Source: Rhizophagus irregularis (Eukaryota > Glomeromycota > Glomeromycetes > Glomerales > Glomeraceae). From it: 64,000 nucleotides of DNA. The notes beneath the pieces were generated by a model that was not told where the DNA came from, searched no databases, and worked only from the letters and a program-made list of their open reading frames with translations. Where the stretch lies: positions 620,001 to 684,000 of the forward strand of contig NC_089436.1 of assembly GCF_026210795.1 (NCBI RefSeq), in the 5' to 3' direction. How positions within the stretch are numbered: position 1 is the stretch's first letter; each line of letters begins with the position of its first letter. This document shows, piece after piece, positions 37,182 to 48,600 of this stretch. Made by a program: the position numbers and the translations under genes.

Positions 37182-37287
37182 TGTCGATCAATTTTAATGC
37201 GAATTTTTAAAATTAAATAATTCATAAATTACTACGCCAAATTTAATATCTTTTTTTTATTTGAAAGACAAAGCCTTCAACTTTTTA

Positions 37288-38320
37288 TTAATACTTTGTT
37301 GGGTAACCTTTACTATTTATAACAGCAGAGATACGACGAGGCATGCTACTAATAAGATTTTGATATTTATCAGCTTCAATATTTGACCATTCCTCTTGAA
37401 GTATTTCCCATAAATTCTCCCTGTTTTTTGGTAATGGCTTATGTGCCCGCACCTGCCTTTCCAATTCATCCCATAAATGCTCTATAGGATTCAAATCTGG
37501 GCTCTGTGCGGGCCAAGGAAGGCTGTTTACTTCATTTTCTTCTTCCCAACTCTTAACCACCCTTGCAGTATGTATAGGGGCATTATCATCCTGAAAAATA
37601 AAATTTTCCTGATCGTCTAGATTATTAATAAATGGTAATAAATAATTTTCCAGTACATTCATATATACTGTGGCTGTTATTTTACCTTCTAATTTAACTA
37701 ATGGACCAAGATTGTTTTTTGAAAAACATCTCCAAACCATCACTCCTTGTTGACCTGACTTTACTGTAGGTATTAAACACTCAATATCATATTTTTCATG
37801 TGGCCTTCTCCAAACCAATCTCCTACCATTTCCTCTGAATAATTCAAATTTGGATTCGTCGCTCCAAATAACACTGTCCCACTCATTTATCCATAATTTT
37901 CGTTCTTTGGCCCAGTTGAGTCTTTTAATTCTATTTGTTTCAGTAACAAGAGGTTTTCTTACTCCTACTCGACTATAAAAACCTTGTTCATGAAGATAAT
38001 TAAGTAAAGTTTTTTTGCATACATGTGTGGAAGTAGAATCAACGAAATTCTCATGTAACTCCTGAAGGGTCATTTTCCTATCTTTTTTAAGAATTCTTAT
38101 TAAATGTCGGCCATCCCTTTCTGTCATTTTAGGCGGTCTTCCAGTCCTAGGAGGGAGTGTTTCATCACCACGTATCTTGTAAGTAGAAATAACCTTATGA
38201 ATGGTACAACTGGGACAATTTAATGCTTCAGCTATCTTTCGTTCACTTACTCCACATTTTCCAAGCTCCAATGACTTCTCCACGTTCAAAAATTGTAAGT
38301 TCTCTTCGTTTGCAAGACAT
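37288..38320 (-). pseudogene. Tc1 transposase (DD34E) with an N-terminal frameshift
   Basis: The open frame from 38289 encodes 333 residues. It has the helix-turn-helix DNA-binding part (SERKIAEALNC, then TGRPPK) and a full catalytic core: Asp144 in WSDESKF, Asp235 in FQDDNAPIHTA and Glu270 in SPDLNPIEHLW. Exactly 34 residues separate the last two, as in Tc1. The apparent first 10 residues are out of register. A different frame starting at ATG 38320 gives the family-like head MSCKRRELTIFERGEVIG, and an extra A in the A-run at 38257-38260 breaks the two apart. A start at 38289 could still produce a protein lacking the first part of the DNA-binding domain, so the copy is probably inactive or impaired. 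The enzyme would cut and paste the element at TA sites. Confidence 0.9.
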
Positions 38321-38429
38321 AGTAGTTAAAGAAGGTTCTAAACAACGCATGGGAAAAAATTGGAGACAAATTTATAATAAAATGATCGACAAAACTGGTT
38401 TTAAAGTTAAACAAATAAATGATCTACAG

Positions 38430-38461
38430 TCACGTGCTTACTGACTTATTTCCAGGCACTG
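38430..38461 (-). repeat. Right terminal inverted repeat
   Basis: Reverse complement of the left end with one mismatch (A versus T at position 14 of the repeat). Followed by the TA duplication at 38462-38463. Confidence 0.95.
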
Positions 38462-39049
38462 TACACTGCGTAACTGCGCACTGTGACTATTATTTAAAAA
38501 TTCCATATATGTAATTATTCGGAAATTGGTAGATCATTAGAAAATTTTTTAATACTGTCTATTATGTCGGGATGATCTTTAATAAAAAATGAGATTTTCG
38601 TTGACATTTTTGATATACGAAATACACGCGGTTACTATTTATTAAATTTCTGAATTTTACTATGAAGATCATCACATATACAAAATTTATAGCTTTTATA
38701 ATATAACAAAAAACAGCCATAAAGTTGGTTTATCCCGAATTTTACCCCAAATACCCCACCATTTTAAACCAAGCTTATATTAGAAAAATCTTCATAAAAC
38801 TCCGGAATTTTACATTAAATCTTATTAATTTCCTAATTCATTTTCATAATGAATTTCTTTCGATTGTTTGATGAACCATTTTTTATGACAAATAATATTT
38901 AAATTCTAAAAGCTTAAGGGAACGGATGGTCTAAAAATAGCGGAGATTTTCTTAACATACGGTATAAGAATCCCAAAGGGTAGGAGTTAATGACAACTTT
39001 TTTTACACAATACCATTACAAAATTTTAACTTGAAAATTTTAACAACAG
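38462..39049. other. Intergenic between transposon and membrane-protein gene
   Basis: No gene recognised. The last 100 bases are the presumed promoter of the following gene. Confidence 0.5.
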
Positions 39050-40305
39050 ATGATTTCACGGAAAATAAAAATAAAAAAATCACATATAAAAATGAAAAAT
39101 TATTCAATCTGGAGCATAATTTTTATAATTATTTCAATAATTAATATTATATCAGTATTACTTCTTATGATAGTAATAATAAAATCACCATCATATTTAA
39201 CAAAATGGACATTATTTCAATTATGTATAGCAGCATTAGGTTATAGCATATCAACATTACCTTCGATATTAATATATGGTGATAATTTATTGGAGAAAGC
39301 ATTTACATCAAATTTATGTATGATTCAATTTAGAGTTGCATCTTTTTTCTTTTATCCTTTAAATTTATTACCTATTGAATTATCATTTTATTTTTACGGA
39401 CTTTTAAAACCAAAGTTAGATTTAAATATAGAAAAAAAATGGTTTTGGACTTTAACTTCAATAACTTGGATTCTTTCTTTATTTTATAATTCTTTAATAT
39501 TAATTATTACTCGTAATGATGAGAATGGAGGTATTATAGCAACAAGATTTTATTGTGAAGCTTACAAGGTAACAAATAATTGGAATCATTTTTGGGTTTA
39601 TCAATTTATTGTATCTATTTTTTTAGTTGCCACAATAATTTCACGTGAGTTTTTCAAATATATATAAATATTTTTTTTTTTCGCGAATTCTTCTTTGAAT
39701 CTTTCTTTATTAATTTTATAAATCTTCATTATTAGTCTTTTCGATAATTATATTATATCGAAAATGGAAAATATTTAATAATAATCAAAATAGAAGGACG
39801 GCTATTAAATTGGGTTATGCAGTACGTTTATTTATTTATATAATTATATATACTGCATTATTAGGATGTTATATTATTTCGGATATAATAAAACAATTAA
39901 GAATTGGTAATAAAGAATTAACTAATTACGCTGAAGATAGTTATTGTTTTGGTGATTTTACATCTGCAATTGCGTGAGTATTACATGTATAATAAACCTT
40001 TCCTCTTTTATTTAGATTGGGACTGAATTACTTAATTTGTACTTTTTCTTTTCTTTTCTAGTGGAATAATTTTATTACTAATATTTGGAGGAAATCGTAC
40101 GGCGGCAATATGTTTACCGTGTTGTTATTATGTTCCACCACATAAAGCTTATCAACCTTTTGTTCCTCCGTCATTTACTCCTCCACAAACTGATATGTTC
40201 GAAATTATTGTAAATGATAATAATAATAATGTTAATGTTAATGTTAATGAATATATTGAAAATTCTGAAATTACATTAGATTTAGATTTTCCCAGAGAAA
40301 ATTGA
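39050..40305 (+). CDS. Seven-transmembrane (GPCR-like) protein, three exons
   Basis: Exons 39050-39644, 39736-39973 and 40062-40305 join in frame to 358 residues. Hydrophobic segments fall at about 20-45, 55-77, 92-118, 132-153, 178-199, 223-245 and near 277-290, that is seven helices. The C-terminal tail is short and polar. Landmarks shared with the gene at 54.9 kb are KWTLFQLCI, IYGD, QNRRTAI-x-LGYAVRL and a final AAI-x-LPCCYY-x-PP. Both intron positions and phases are identical in the two genes, so they are paralogues. Topology suggests a receptor, but no family signature for a known GPCR class is evident, and a transporter or other membrane role is not excluded. A second Met at residue 15 (MKNYSIW) is an alternative start. 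Confidence 0.85.
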
Positions 40306-40812
40306 AAATCTATTACTAATGCTTATAACCGCAGTGCATGCAGTGGAGGGAAGATGAAAATTTGGCGCAAATGGCGCAGAACGCGTATTAATAATGAGTA
40401 ATAGTTTGTACAACTACAAAAAATTTAAGTTTTTTCCATATATGTTCTATACAAGATTGATCTATGATATCATTCGTCATTTATTGGTGACAAAGTTTTT
40501 TCTATTTATCCGTTTCCGTTCGAATTTCTCGGTTAAAAATTCATTGTTTATAAGAAAAAATTGATTCTTATATTCTCATAAAATGTATTGTTGTATTGTT
40601 TTGCATGTATTTTGAAAATCAAATACAATTAAAATTGGTTAAATACGCGTGATTATAAAAAAAATTTGATTTTATATTTGAATGTAATTTTTTAAAAAAA
40701 AAATTGAAATATATATATAAAGGGAACCGAATTTTGGTTTTTTTTTTTTAAAAAAAAAAAAGAAAAGAAAACAAAAACAAAAAAAAAAGCAAAAAAAAAG
40801 CATCATTTTACA
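40306..40812. other. Intergenic, promoter of the arrestin gene
   Basis: AT-rich with purine runs just before the arrestin ATG. No gene seen. Confidence 0.5.
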
Positions 40813-42225
40813 ATGATCTCTTCAAACCCTAATCGTATCTATGATTCAAATTTACAAGATAAATCATCCCACGATTGTATCATTGATAAATCTAATCCTA
40901 TTAATAATATATCAAATGATATTATACAAATAAATTTATTTGATCCAGTTGTAATAATTCGTGGAAATGTAAATGAATCAGTTGGATCATTATTAAGAGG
41001 TGAAATCATATTAACTTTAAATAAACCAATGAAAATTGGTTCTATTGAATTGAAATTTATTGGAAGAACTAAAATTGTTCGTCCAAATGGTGGTAAGTAT
41101 CATTATTATTATTATCTTTTTTTTTTTACCCTACAAATTTTTTTTTAATAAAATTATATTCTCGAATTTTCTTTGTTTCTTTTAGCATTCGGAACAATAG
41201 ACAAATATAAAGAAGAGATTATTTCACAAAATATAAATTTATTGAGTCATTCAACATCTAATACTACTATTACATCAACATCCTCTTCTTCATCTACCTT
41301 TCCGATTAAAATCTTTTCCAAACCATTATTCTCATCCCCAAGCGTTAAGGAACGTTATTATACATTCTCATCGGGAACACATAAATTATCATTCGAAATT
41401 CATTTACCAGGATCATTACCGGGGTCGGTTAAATCAGATTCAGGATCAGTAAAATATAAATTAAAATTTAAGATTGATTATATAACAACATTATATTTGA
41501 AAACTCTTTCATCGACTCGTGAAGTTGAAATAATAAGAATGTTAACAGATTATATTAATTATAGTGGTATAGAAATATCCAGAAGTTATGATAAAATTAT
41601 AGATTATCAATTATCAATACCAAAAAAATCCTACACTCTTGATGATATTATTCCTATTAATATTAAAATAATACCTTTAATTAAACAATTTAGATTACAT
41701 TCAATAGAATGTTTCTTATTACAGAAAATTACTTATATGAAAGATGATGATCATACTGAAACTATTAAGAATTCAAATTATAATAATATTATTCGTTTTA
41801 ATGAACATTATGATAAAATTTATGAAACAAATATGAATTTTGAATTAAATAAATGTAGGGATATTATTATACATCATAGTGTAGATACTCCATTAATTAG
41901 AATTAAGCATGAATTAAGATTTTGTTTATTAGTAAGTATTACAAAAAGTGATTATGGTATTAAAAGTAAATTATATTTTAATATAGGAATTAATTTATTA
42001 AGTCGTTTGGTTAGAAATGATGATGTTTTATTACCGAATTATGATGATGTTAGTTTTTATTGTCCTTGTCATCCTGAATATCAAAGAATCGCTGAATTGA
42101 TTCTTGGGAATTCTTATAATAATAATAATAATATAGATGATGAGAGGTCATGTGATGGGTTAACATGTAATTTTTGTAATCTTTCAAATAATAACAAACC
42201 ACCACGATATAGTAAGACGATATAG
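40813..42225 (+). CDS. Alpha-arrestin-like protein with a C-terminal PPxY motif, two exons
   Basis: Exons 40813-41092 and 41186-42225 (93-nt intron, GTAAGT...TTTTAG) give 439 residues. The N-half matches an arrestin N domain: FDPVVIIRGNVNESVGSLLRGEIILTL at about 43-69 and the KIGSIELKFIGRTK strand at about 76-89. The second half follows the arrestin C pattern (YDKIIDYQLSIPKKSYTLDDIIPI). The tail ends KPPRYSKTI, with a PPxY motif at 432-435. In fungi such proteins are adaptors that bind the WW domains of the Rsp5/Nedd4 ubiquitin ligase and direct endocytosis of plasma-membrane transporters or receptors. The PPRY is what supports this role here. The adjacent seven-helix protein is a possible client only by proximity. 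Confidence 0.85.
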
Positions 42226-42605
42226 TAAATATTTTTATAAAAGAAAAAAAAAACACTTATTTTATTTTTATTTTTTATAATATTTTAATTGTATATAAAT
42301 TGGTTTACATTATCATTAATTATATATTTTTTTTTCGGCTAAATCTAGTGTTTTTTTTATCTTTTTTTTAAAAACCCATTAATAATCTAATCCTGCTATC
42401 GAACCAAAAAAATTTTAAAGATACATTATTAAAAAAATTTGTGTAAATAGAAAAAGTAAAAAAAAATAAATAATAAATTAAAAATATAAAAAAGAAAAGA
42501 CAGTTTTAAATAACAATATTATAATATTATATATATTTTTTTTTCCTTAAGCATTTTAATTGGAACTTAGATTATCATTATTAAAATTTAGATATGATGG
42601 TAGAT
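42226..42605. other. Intergenic between convergent genes
   Basis: AT-rich 3' flanks of the arrestin and the large surface-protein gene. No gene seen. Confidence 0.5.
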
Positions 42606-45600
42606 TTATTTTTTTTCCTTTTTCAATTTCTCTAATCCTTGTTGATAAATGGAAGGTCCAATTATAGAACTAACTTTCGATGAAGTTTTGGTTACTTCCG
42701 GTTCAGTAAAACTTTCTTTCGTTTCAGTATTGCTTTCTATTACATTTCCTTTTGTGTCTTTCTTGGTAGTTGTCACTTTAGTAATTGTTTTTCCATTTTC
42801 ATCGGTTTCTATTTCTGTTGTAGTTTCTGTTACAATTCCATTCACATCCGTCTGGCTCATAGTGTTAGTTCTTGTTTGTTTTCTCTTTGGCGTTTTTGAA
42901 CTACTAGTTTTAGCATCACCGCTAGTTGTGACAATTGTTTCTCCCGGATTTGATCTTGACGTTTGAGTATTGGATTCTAATTCATTACCCTTTTGATCTT
43001 TTTTGGTGGTTACAACTGTAGTAGTTGTTGATCCATCATCTTCGATTACTTCTGTCGTTGTAGTTACAGTCATAATTCCATGCTCATCTGTTTCATTTTT
43101 GGTGAAAGTTCTTGTTTGTTTCCTCCTTGGATCATTATTGTAAGAAACTGTTCTTGTTGTTGTTTCATCACCTGTGATATATGTTTCTTCCGGTTCAGTA
43201 ACAAATTCGGTAACACCATACATTGTTTCAGTATTGGTTTCTAACACTTTACCACTTGAATCTTTTTTGGTGGTGGTCACTTTAGTAATTGTATTGCCAT
43301 TTTCATCGGTCTCTGTTTCTGTTACAGTCACTGTTACAATTCCATTCTCATCCGTCTCAGTACTAGTTTCAGTATTTACTTGTTTTCCCTTTTGCGTTTT
43401 TGAACTACCAGTTTTAACATCTCTTGTTTTTTCTGTATATGTCTTTGTATCGGTATCAATTACTTTACCGTTTGGATCTTTTTTGGTGATGATCACTTTA
43501 ACTGTTGTTATTCCATTTATTCCATTTCCATCGGGCGTTCTTTCTGTTACAGTTTCTGTTACAATTCCATTCTTATCTGTATCAGTCATAGTTTCAATAG
43601 TAGTTTGTATTTCTATTTGCCTTGTTGAACTACCAGTTTTAACATCACTTGTTTTTTCTGTATATGTCTCTGTATTGGTATCTATTACTTTACCGCTTGG
43701 ATCTTTTTTGGTGGTGATCACTTTAACAGTTGTTATTCCATTTATTCCATTTCCATCGGGCGTTCTTTCTGTTACAGTTTCTGTTACAATTCCATTCTCA
43801 TCTGTCTCAATCATAGTTTCAATAGTAGTTTGTATTTCTATATTCCTTGTTGAACTACCAGTTTTAACATCACTTGTTTTTTCTGTATATGTCCTTGTAT
43901 CGGTATCTATTACTTTACCGCTTGGATCTTTTTTGGTGGTGGTCACTTTAACAGTTGTTATTCCATTTATTCCATTTCCATCGGGCGTTCTTTCTGTTAC
44001 AGTTTCTGTTATGATTCCATTCTCATCTGTCTCAATCATAGTTTCAATAGTAGTTTGTATTTCCCTTTGCGTTGTTGGACTACCAGTTTTAACATCGCTT
44101 GTTTTTTCTGTATATGTCCTTGTATCGGTATCTATTACTTTACCGCTTGGATCTTTTTTGGTGGTGGTCACTTTAACAGTTGTTATTCCATTTATTCCAT
44201 TTCCATCGGGCGTTCTTTCTGTTACAGTTTCTGTTATGATTCCATTCTCATCTGTCTCAATCATAGTTTCAATAGTAGTTTGTATTTCAGTAATATTTTC
44301 TATTTCCTCAACGGTAGTACTTGGTGATGATGTAATAACAATATAATCAACTTGACTTTTGCCTTTACTACCAGTAGTAGATTTGGTGGTAATGTATTGT
44401 TTATCATCACTTGTTGTTGTAGTATTAGGTGCGGTGGTAGTTTTAGTCGTTACAGTTCTAACTATTGTGATATATTCTTCACCATTAATTTTAGTAATGT
44501 ATTCTTCATCATTAGTTGCTCTGGTAACATATTCTTCATTACCAATTTTAGTAATATATTTTCCATCAATATAAATGGTAATATATTCTTTACCAGTATC
44601 TGTTTTAGTAATATGTTTATCTCCATCAGGTGTTGATGTTTTTGTGGTGGTAGTTTTAATAGTATCAACTGGTTTATCTTTTTCTTTATCATCATCTAAA
44701 TAGATAATACTATATCTTACTGTTGGTCCATCTGCAGCTGTAACTCCAGAAATTGCTGCTCCGGTAGCAATATTTATTTTATCAGTTTTGTTGTTGTTCT
44801 TTGGAGCGGGGCCAAGACCATAATATACTGGAATACCTGCTCCATATGAATATCCACCTCCACCACCTGTTGATGTATTTGGTGTATCATCATCATCTTT
44901 CTTTGTTGCTTCAAGGTACTTTCGAGCATTATCATAATTTTCTACTGTACTATCTCTAATTGTACTATCAATATTGTTTCTAGGTTTAGTCTTCGTTCCT
45001 GTAGTTTCTTTTTCTTCTGTTGTTTCTATTGGTTCCTTGATTTCTTCGGTTACTTCGGTTTCTTTAGTTTTTTTATCGGGTTTTCCAACATCAGATAGAA
45101 CAGTAGGATCTTTTGGTTTCTTACCAAAATTAAGTATTCCGGGAAGTCCCGGTTTCTTAGGACTCTTACTATCATCTTTATCAGTTGGTGATGGTTTTGT
45201 TGGTTTTTCTGATGTAGAATCAGCTGGTTTAGGTTTATCTTTACCAGTGGGAATATTTCCAAAAGTATTTGGATTATCTCTATCATGAGGTTCACCATCT
45301 TGAGGTCCACCATCTTGAGGTCCATCTTGAGTTCTTGGTAAATTATGTGTAGTAGTTGTTTTATTAGCATCAGGAGCAAAACCATCATCTTTCTCATCAC
45401 TTGAATCATCATCACTACTACTACTGCTAGTGCTAATAGCATCAAGAGGTTTTTCACCTTGAGATCCTGTTGGTCCTTTACCATAACAACATGAGGAACA
45501 TAATATAGAAATGGATTTCAATACTATAACCATTAAACATGATGATAATACGAGAATTGGTACAATAGCTGGTTTAACATGAGAACCTATATATACAGAA

Positions 45601-48600
45601 TAAATAATTAATTGAGGTAAATCTTCAAAGAATACTACAGCTCCTGTTGCAAATAGAATTGATTTTCTTCCTTCTTCTGAAACTGGTGCACTCAAACTTT
45701 CTACACCACCAACTCCTGATGATACAACTTGTAATGCATCCGTATCAAGGTATGATGCTGTTTTAAATGTATTTGCTATTCCACGATGATTTTTCCACCA
45801 ATTATTAAATTCTTTACGATTTCTAGCATTTTCTCTTTTAATTAAATTTCTTGTTAACATGAAATTTAGAACTATTGGTAATACAAAAAATAAAACACTA
45901 TAAATAAAAGAACAAATGATTATATCGTTAGAAAAGGTTATGATGTAAAAGAAATATATATATATATATATATAATTTTTCTTACGTTGTTGGGAGAACC
46001 CATTTGAAATCTCTTCCGTGAAGTGACATGAATGCAATATCAAAAGCTATATCAATTGGGATCAAAGCAGATAAGAAAATTGGCAAAAAGTTATTTGCTC
46101 CTTTTTTACATCTCAAACGAGCAAAAATAAATAATAAAGTCAATATAAGGAATAAGAGAAGGGCTGCAAGAAGGAATCCCCAATATTTTCTCCAAAGTTT
46201 TTCAGTTCGAGGAGCTCCATTTGATGCGTCAAGAAGACTGGCACTATTACCATTTGCTAATGAATTAATACCTCTATTTTTAACATCATCATCTAAATCT
46301 TGTACAAGTTTTTCTGAACTAACTTGATTAGCTTCTGTTGTTTTCTTAATATCAACTCTCATTATAACTTGATCTTCTTTTGTATGACCATCATATTGAT
46401 AACCTACAGTTGATAAACGGGTTCGTTCACATGAAATTGCACTAGCTAATTCATCACTCATTGTATCTGCAAACGCTTCTCTATCTTTTGAAGAAAGTTT
46501 TGTATAATAAGACGTTCCTTCGGTTGATAATCGGATAATTGCACTTTCGTCTTCTGTTGAAGAAGAAAAAAAAAATCTTTAATATTTGACAAGAAAAAAA
46601 AATATCTCGAATTTCGTATTATAAATTCAAAAAAACTTGCCTCCTTCTTGATATGTAAAAGGTGTTGCTGATTCTGAAAAAAAAAAAAAAATTTTTTTTT
46701 TGTTGTTAATATATTATGTTGACGACGTAAAAAAAAATCATATAACATTTTATAATATATATTACTTACTTGTAGTAAAATTCCAAATTTGTGGTCTAAT
46801 ACCAATAACATTTTGTCCATTTGATTGTTCCTTTACAAAATCATTATCAACTTGAACATAATAAGGTGCATTGAAAGCATCTATAGCACCATATAATACA
46901 CTAAATGTAACGGCAGTACCATTTTCGAATGTAACAAATTCTCCATTTGTTGATGAAACAGATTGTTTTAAAACTACACTATTTCCATTAACTTGATAAA
47001 CGCTAACGTTTCCTGTTGAACTAGCTATAGGTACCGTATATAAAATGGTAAATTTTTGTTCTGATGCTGTGTCCAAAGAAATTTCAGCACCTTTTGATGG
47101 AGTTGTGTTAGATATTTTTGAACTTCCATATCCTCCTGGTCCTCCTGGTGATTTAGAAGTTCCACCTTCAACTATAAAAATAAAAGGTAAAGGAAAAAAA
47201 AAAATTTTTTTTTTAATATATCTTACATATTTATATATAAAAATATATATAATTTTTTTTAAAAAAAAAATTACTTACTTGAAGAGAAACTCGTAAATGA
47301 ATCAGATGATTCAATTGTAATGGCTCCACCATTATTTTCATTAGTTCCAACATTTGAAGCATCTTTTGGAATAGCGACAATAGTGTTATTAGGAAGTACG
47401 ATTCCAGAAGTGTAAAATCCTAGAGGAAGATCCCAAGTTCCACCATAATTTCCTTTATTATCAATAATATATGTAATTACGTCCCCACTAGTTCTATCTG
47501 TTGTAAAAATAGCATAGCCACCATAATTTAATGGTTTGATATCCGTAATAACCTTATTATTCGTATATGAAGAAAGATCTAATACTGTTGTAGTAGCATT
47601 TCCATTACTTAAGAAATCAATTTCGGTATATGTTGCTTGATTTGCATTATTTGTTGTTTGAATAACACAACTGTAGCCAGATGATTGATATGCTATATTA
47701 CATACGAGTATTTGTATACTAGTTGCCGTATTATCTTGATAAATTGTAAAAGGTCCTCTAACTGATTGTGAATAATCTTTTTGTATAAATGTAGTAAATA
47801 CTGATCCACCATTGCTTGTTGTTACACAATATCCACCATCTTCCGTTGAGAACCCGTTTACAAGTTCCGTGTTAAATGTTTCTACAGTAGTTATTGTTTT
47901 AGATGAAATTACTGATACTGCACCATTTCTATCTCTAAAAAAAAAAAGTTAAATTATATTATATTAATTAAACGAGTTAAATAAAAAGAAATGATACATT
48001 TATATTATTAATTCAACTTACGGAGATCCATAAATAACCCCAAAGACTTCTTTACTTGCGTATTTATTACACATGTATAAAAATCCTTTACCATAAGAGT
48101 TTTCAACAATTTGACCATCATTACATGAACTCTCGAACGTAACAGTACTGTATTAAATAAATAAATATATATATATATATTAAATAAAATAAGAACGTGT
48201 GATGGAATAATTATTTACATACCTTCTTTCAAAACCTTTCCAATCAATCACACTACCACAAGTATCACCATTTGATGAAGGGTTACAAAGATATGTAACC
48301 AAAATAAATCCTTCCGTGATCGCATGAATTTTGATTTTATCCGTCATAAGTAAACTACATTCTGGTACATCAGGATAACTAGTACAAAAACCAGTTAAAC
48401 ATCTTGCAGCTTGTGGATTTTGATTGCATACATCACATCCTGAAGCGTTTTTATTATAAGTACAATCATTACATCCAGGTAAAAATGGATTACTAGCACA
48501 ATTCGGTATACACTCGGGAGCTCTTGGATATATGGTACAATCAAATTTTTTACCATTACATCCTACCGTTTTTGCAGTAGCACCAGCACAATTGGGAAGA

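Larger units (their letters stand above)
37150..38461. mobile_element. Tc1/mariner-family DNA transposon, 1,312 bp
   Basis: The element begins CAGTGCCTGG and ends CCAGGCACTG, flanked on both sides by TA, the target duplicated by this superfamily. The inverted ends agree at 31 of the first 32 positions and the similarity continues a little further. The single gene on the minus strand encodes a DD34E transposase. Length, ends and gene are all typical of a Tc1 element. The near-identity of the ends suggests recent insertion, although the transposase now carries one frameshift near its N-terminus. Confidence 0.95.

Noticed and set aside
43174-44346. 390-codon plus-strand frame opposite the surface-protein repeats
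   Set aside because: It is the antisense of 225-bp repeats; because 225 is divisible by three, any open frame stays open. Its Val/Ser/Phe-rich content is what antisense of Thr/Asp/Glu codons gives.
46641-46673. Treating 46.5-47.2 kb as the start of a separate gene at the ATG near 46461
   Set aside because: Upstream exons join in phase and carry the signal sequence and ectodomain; a start at 46461 would leave four coding exons without a downstream partner.
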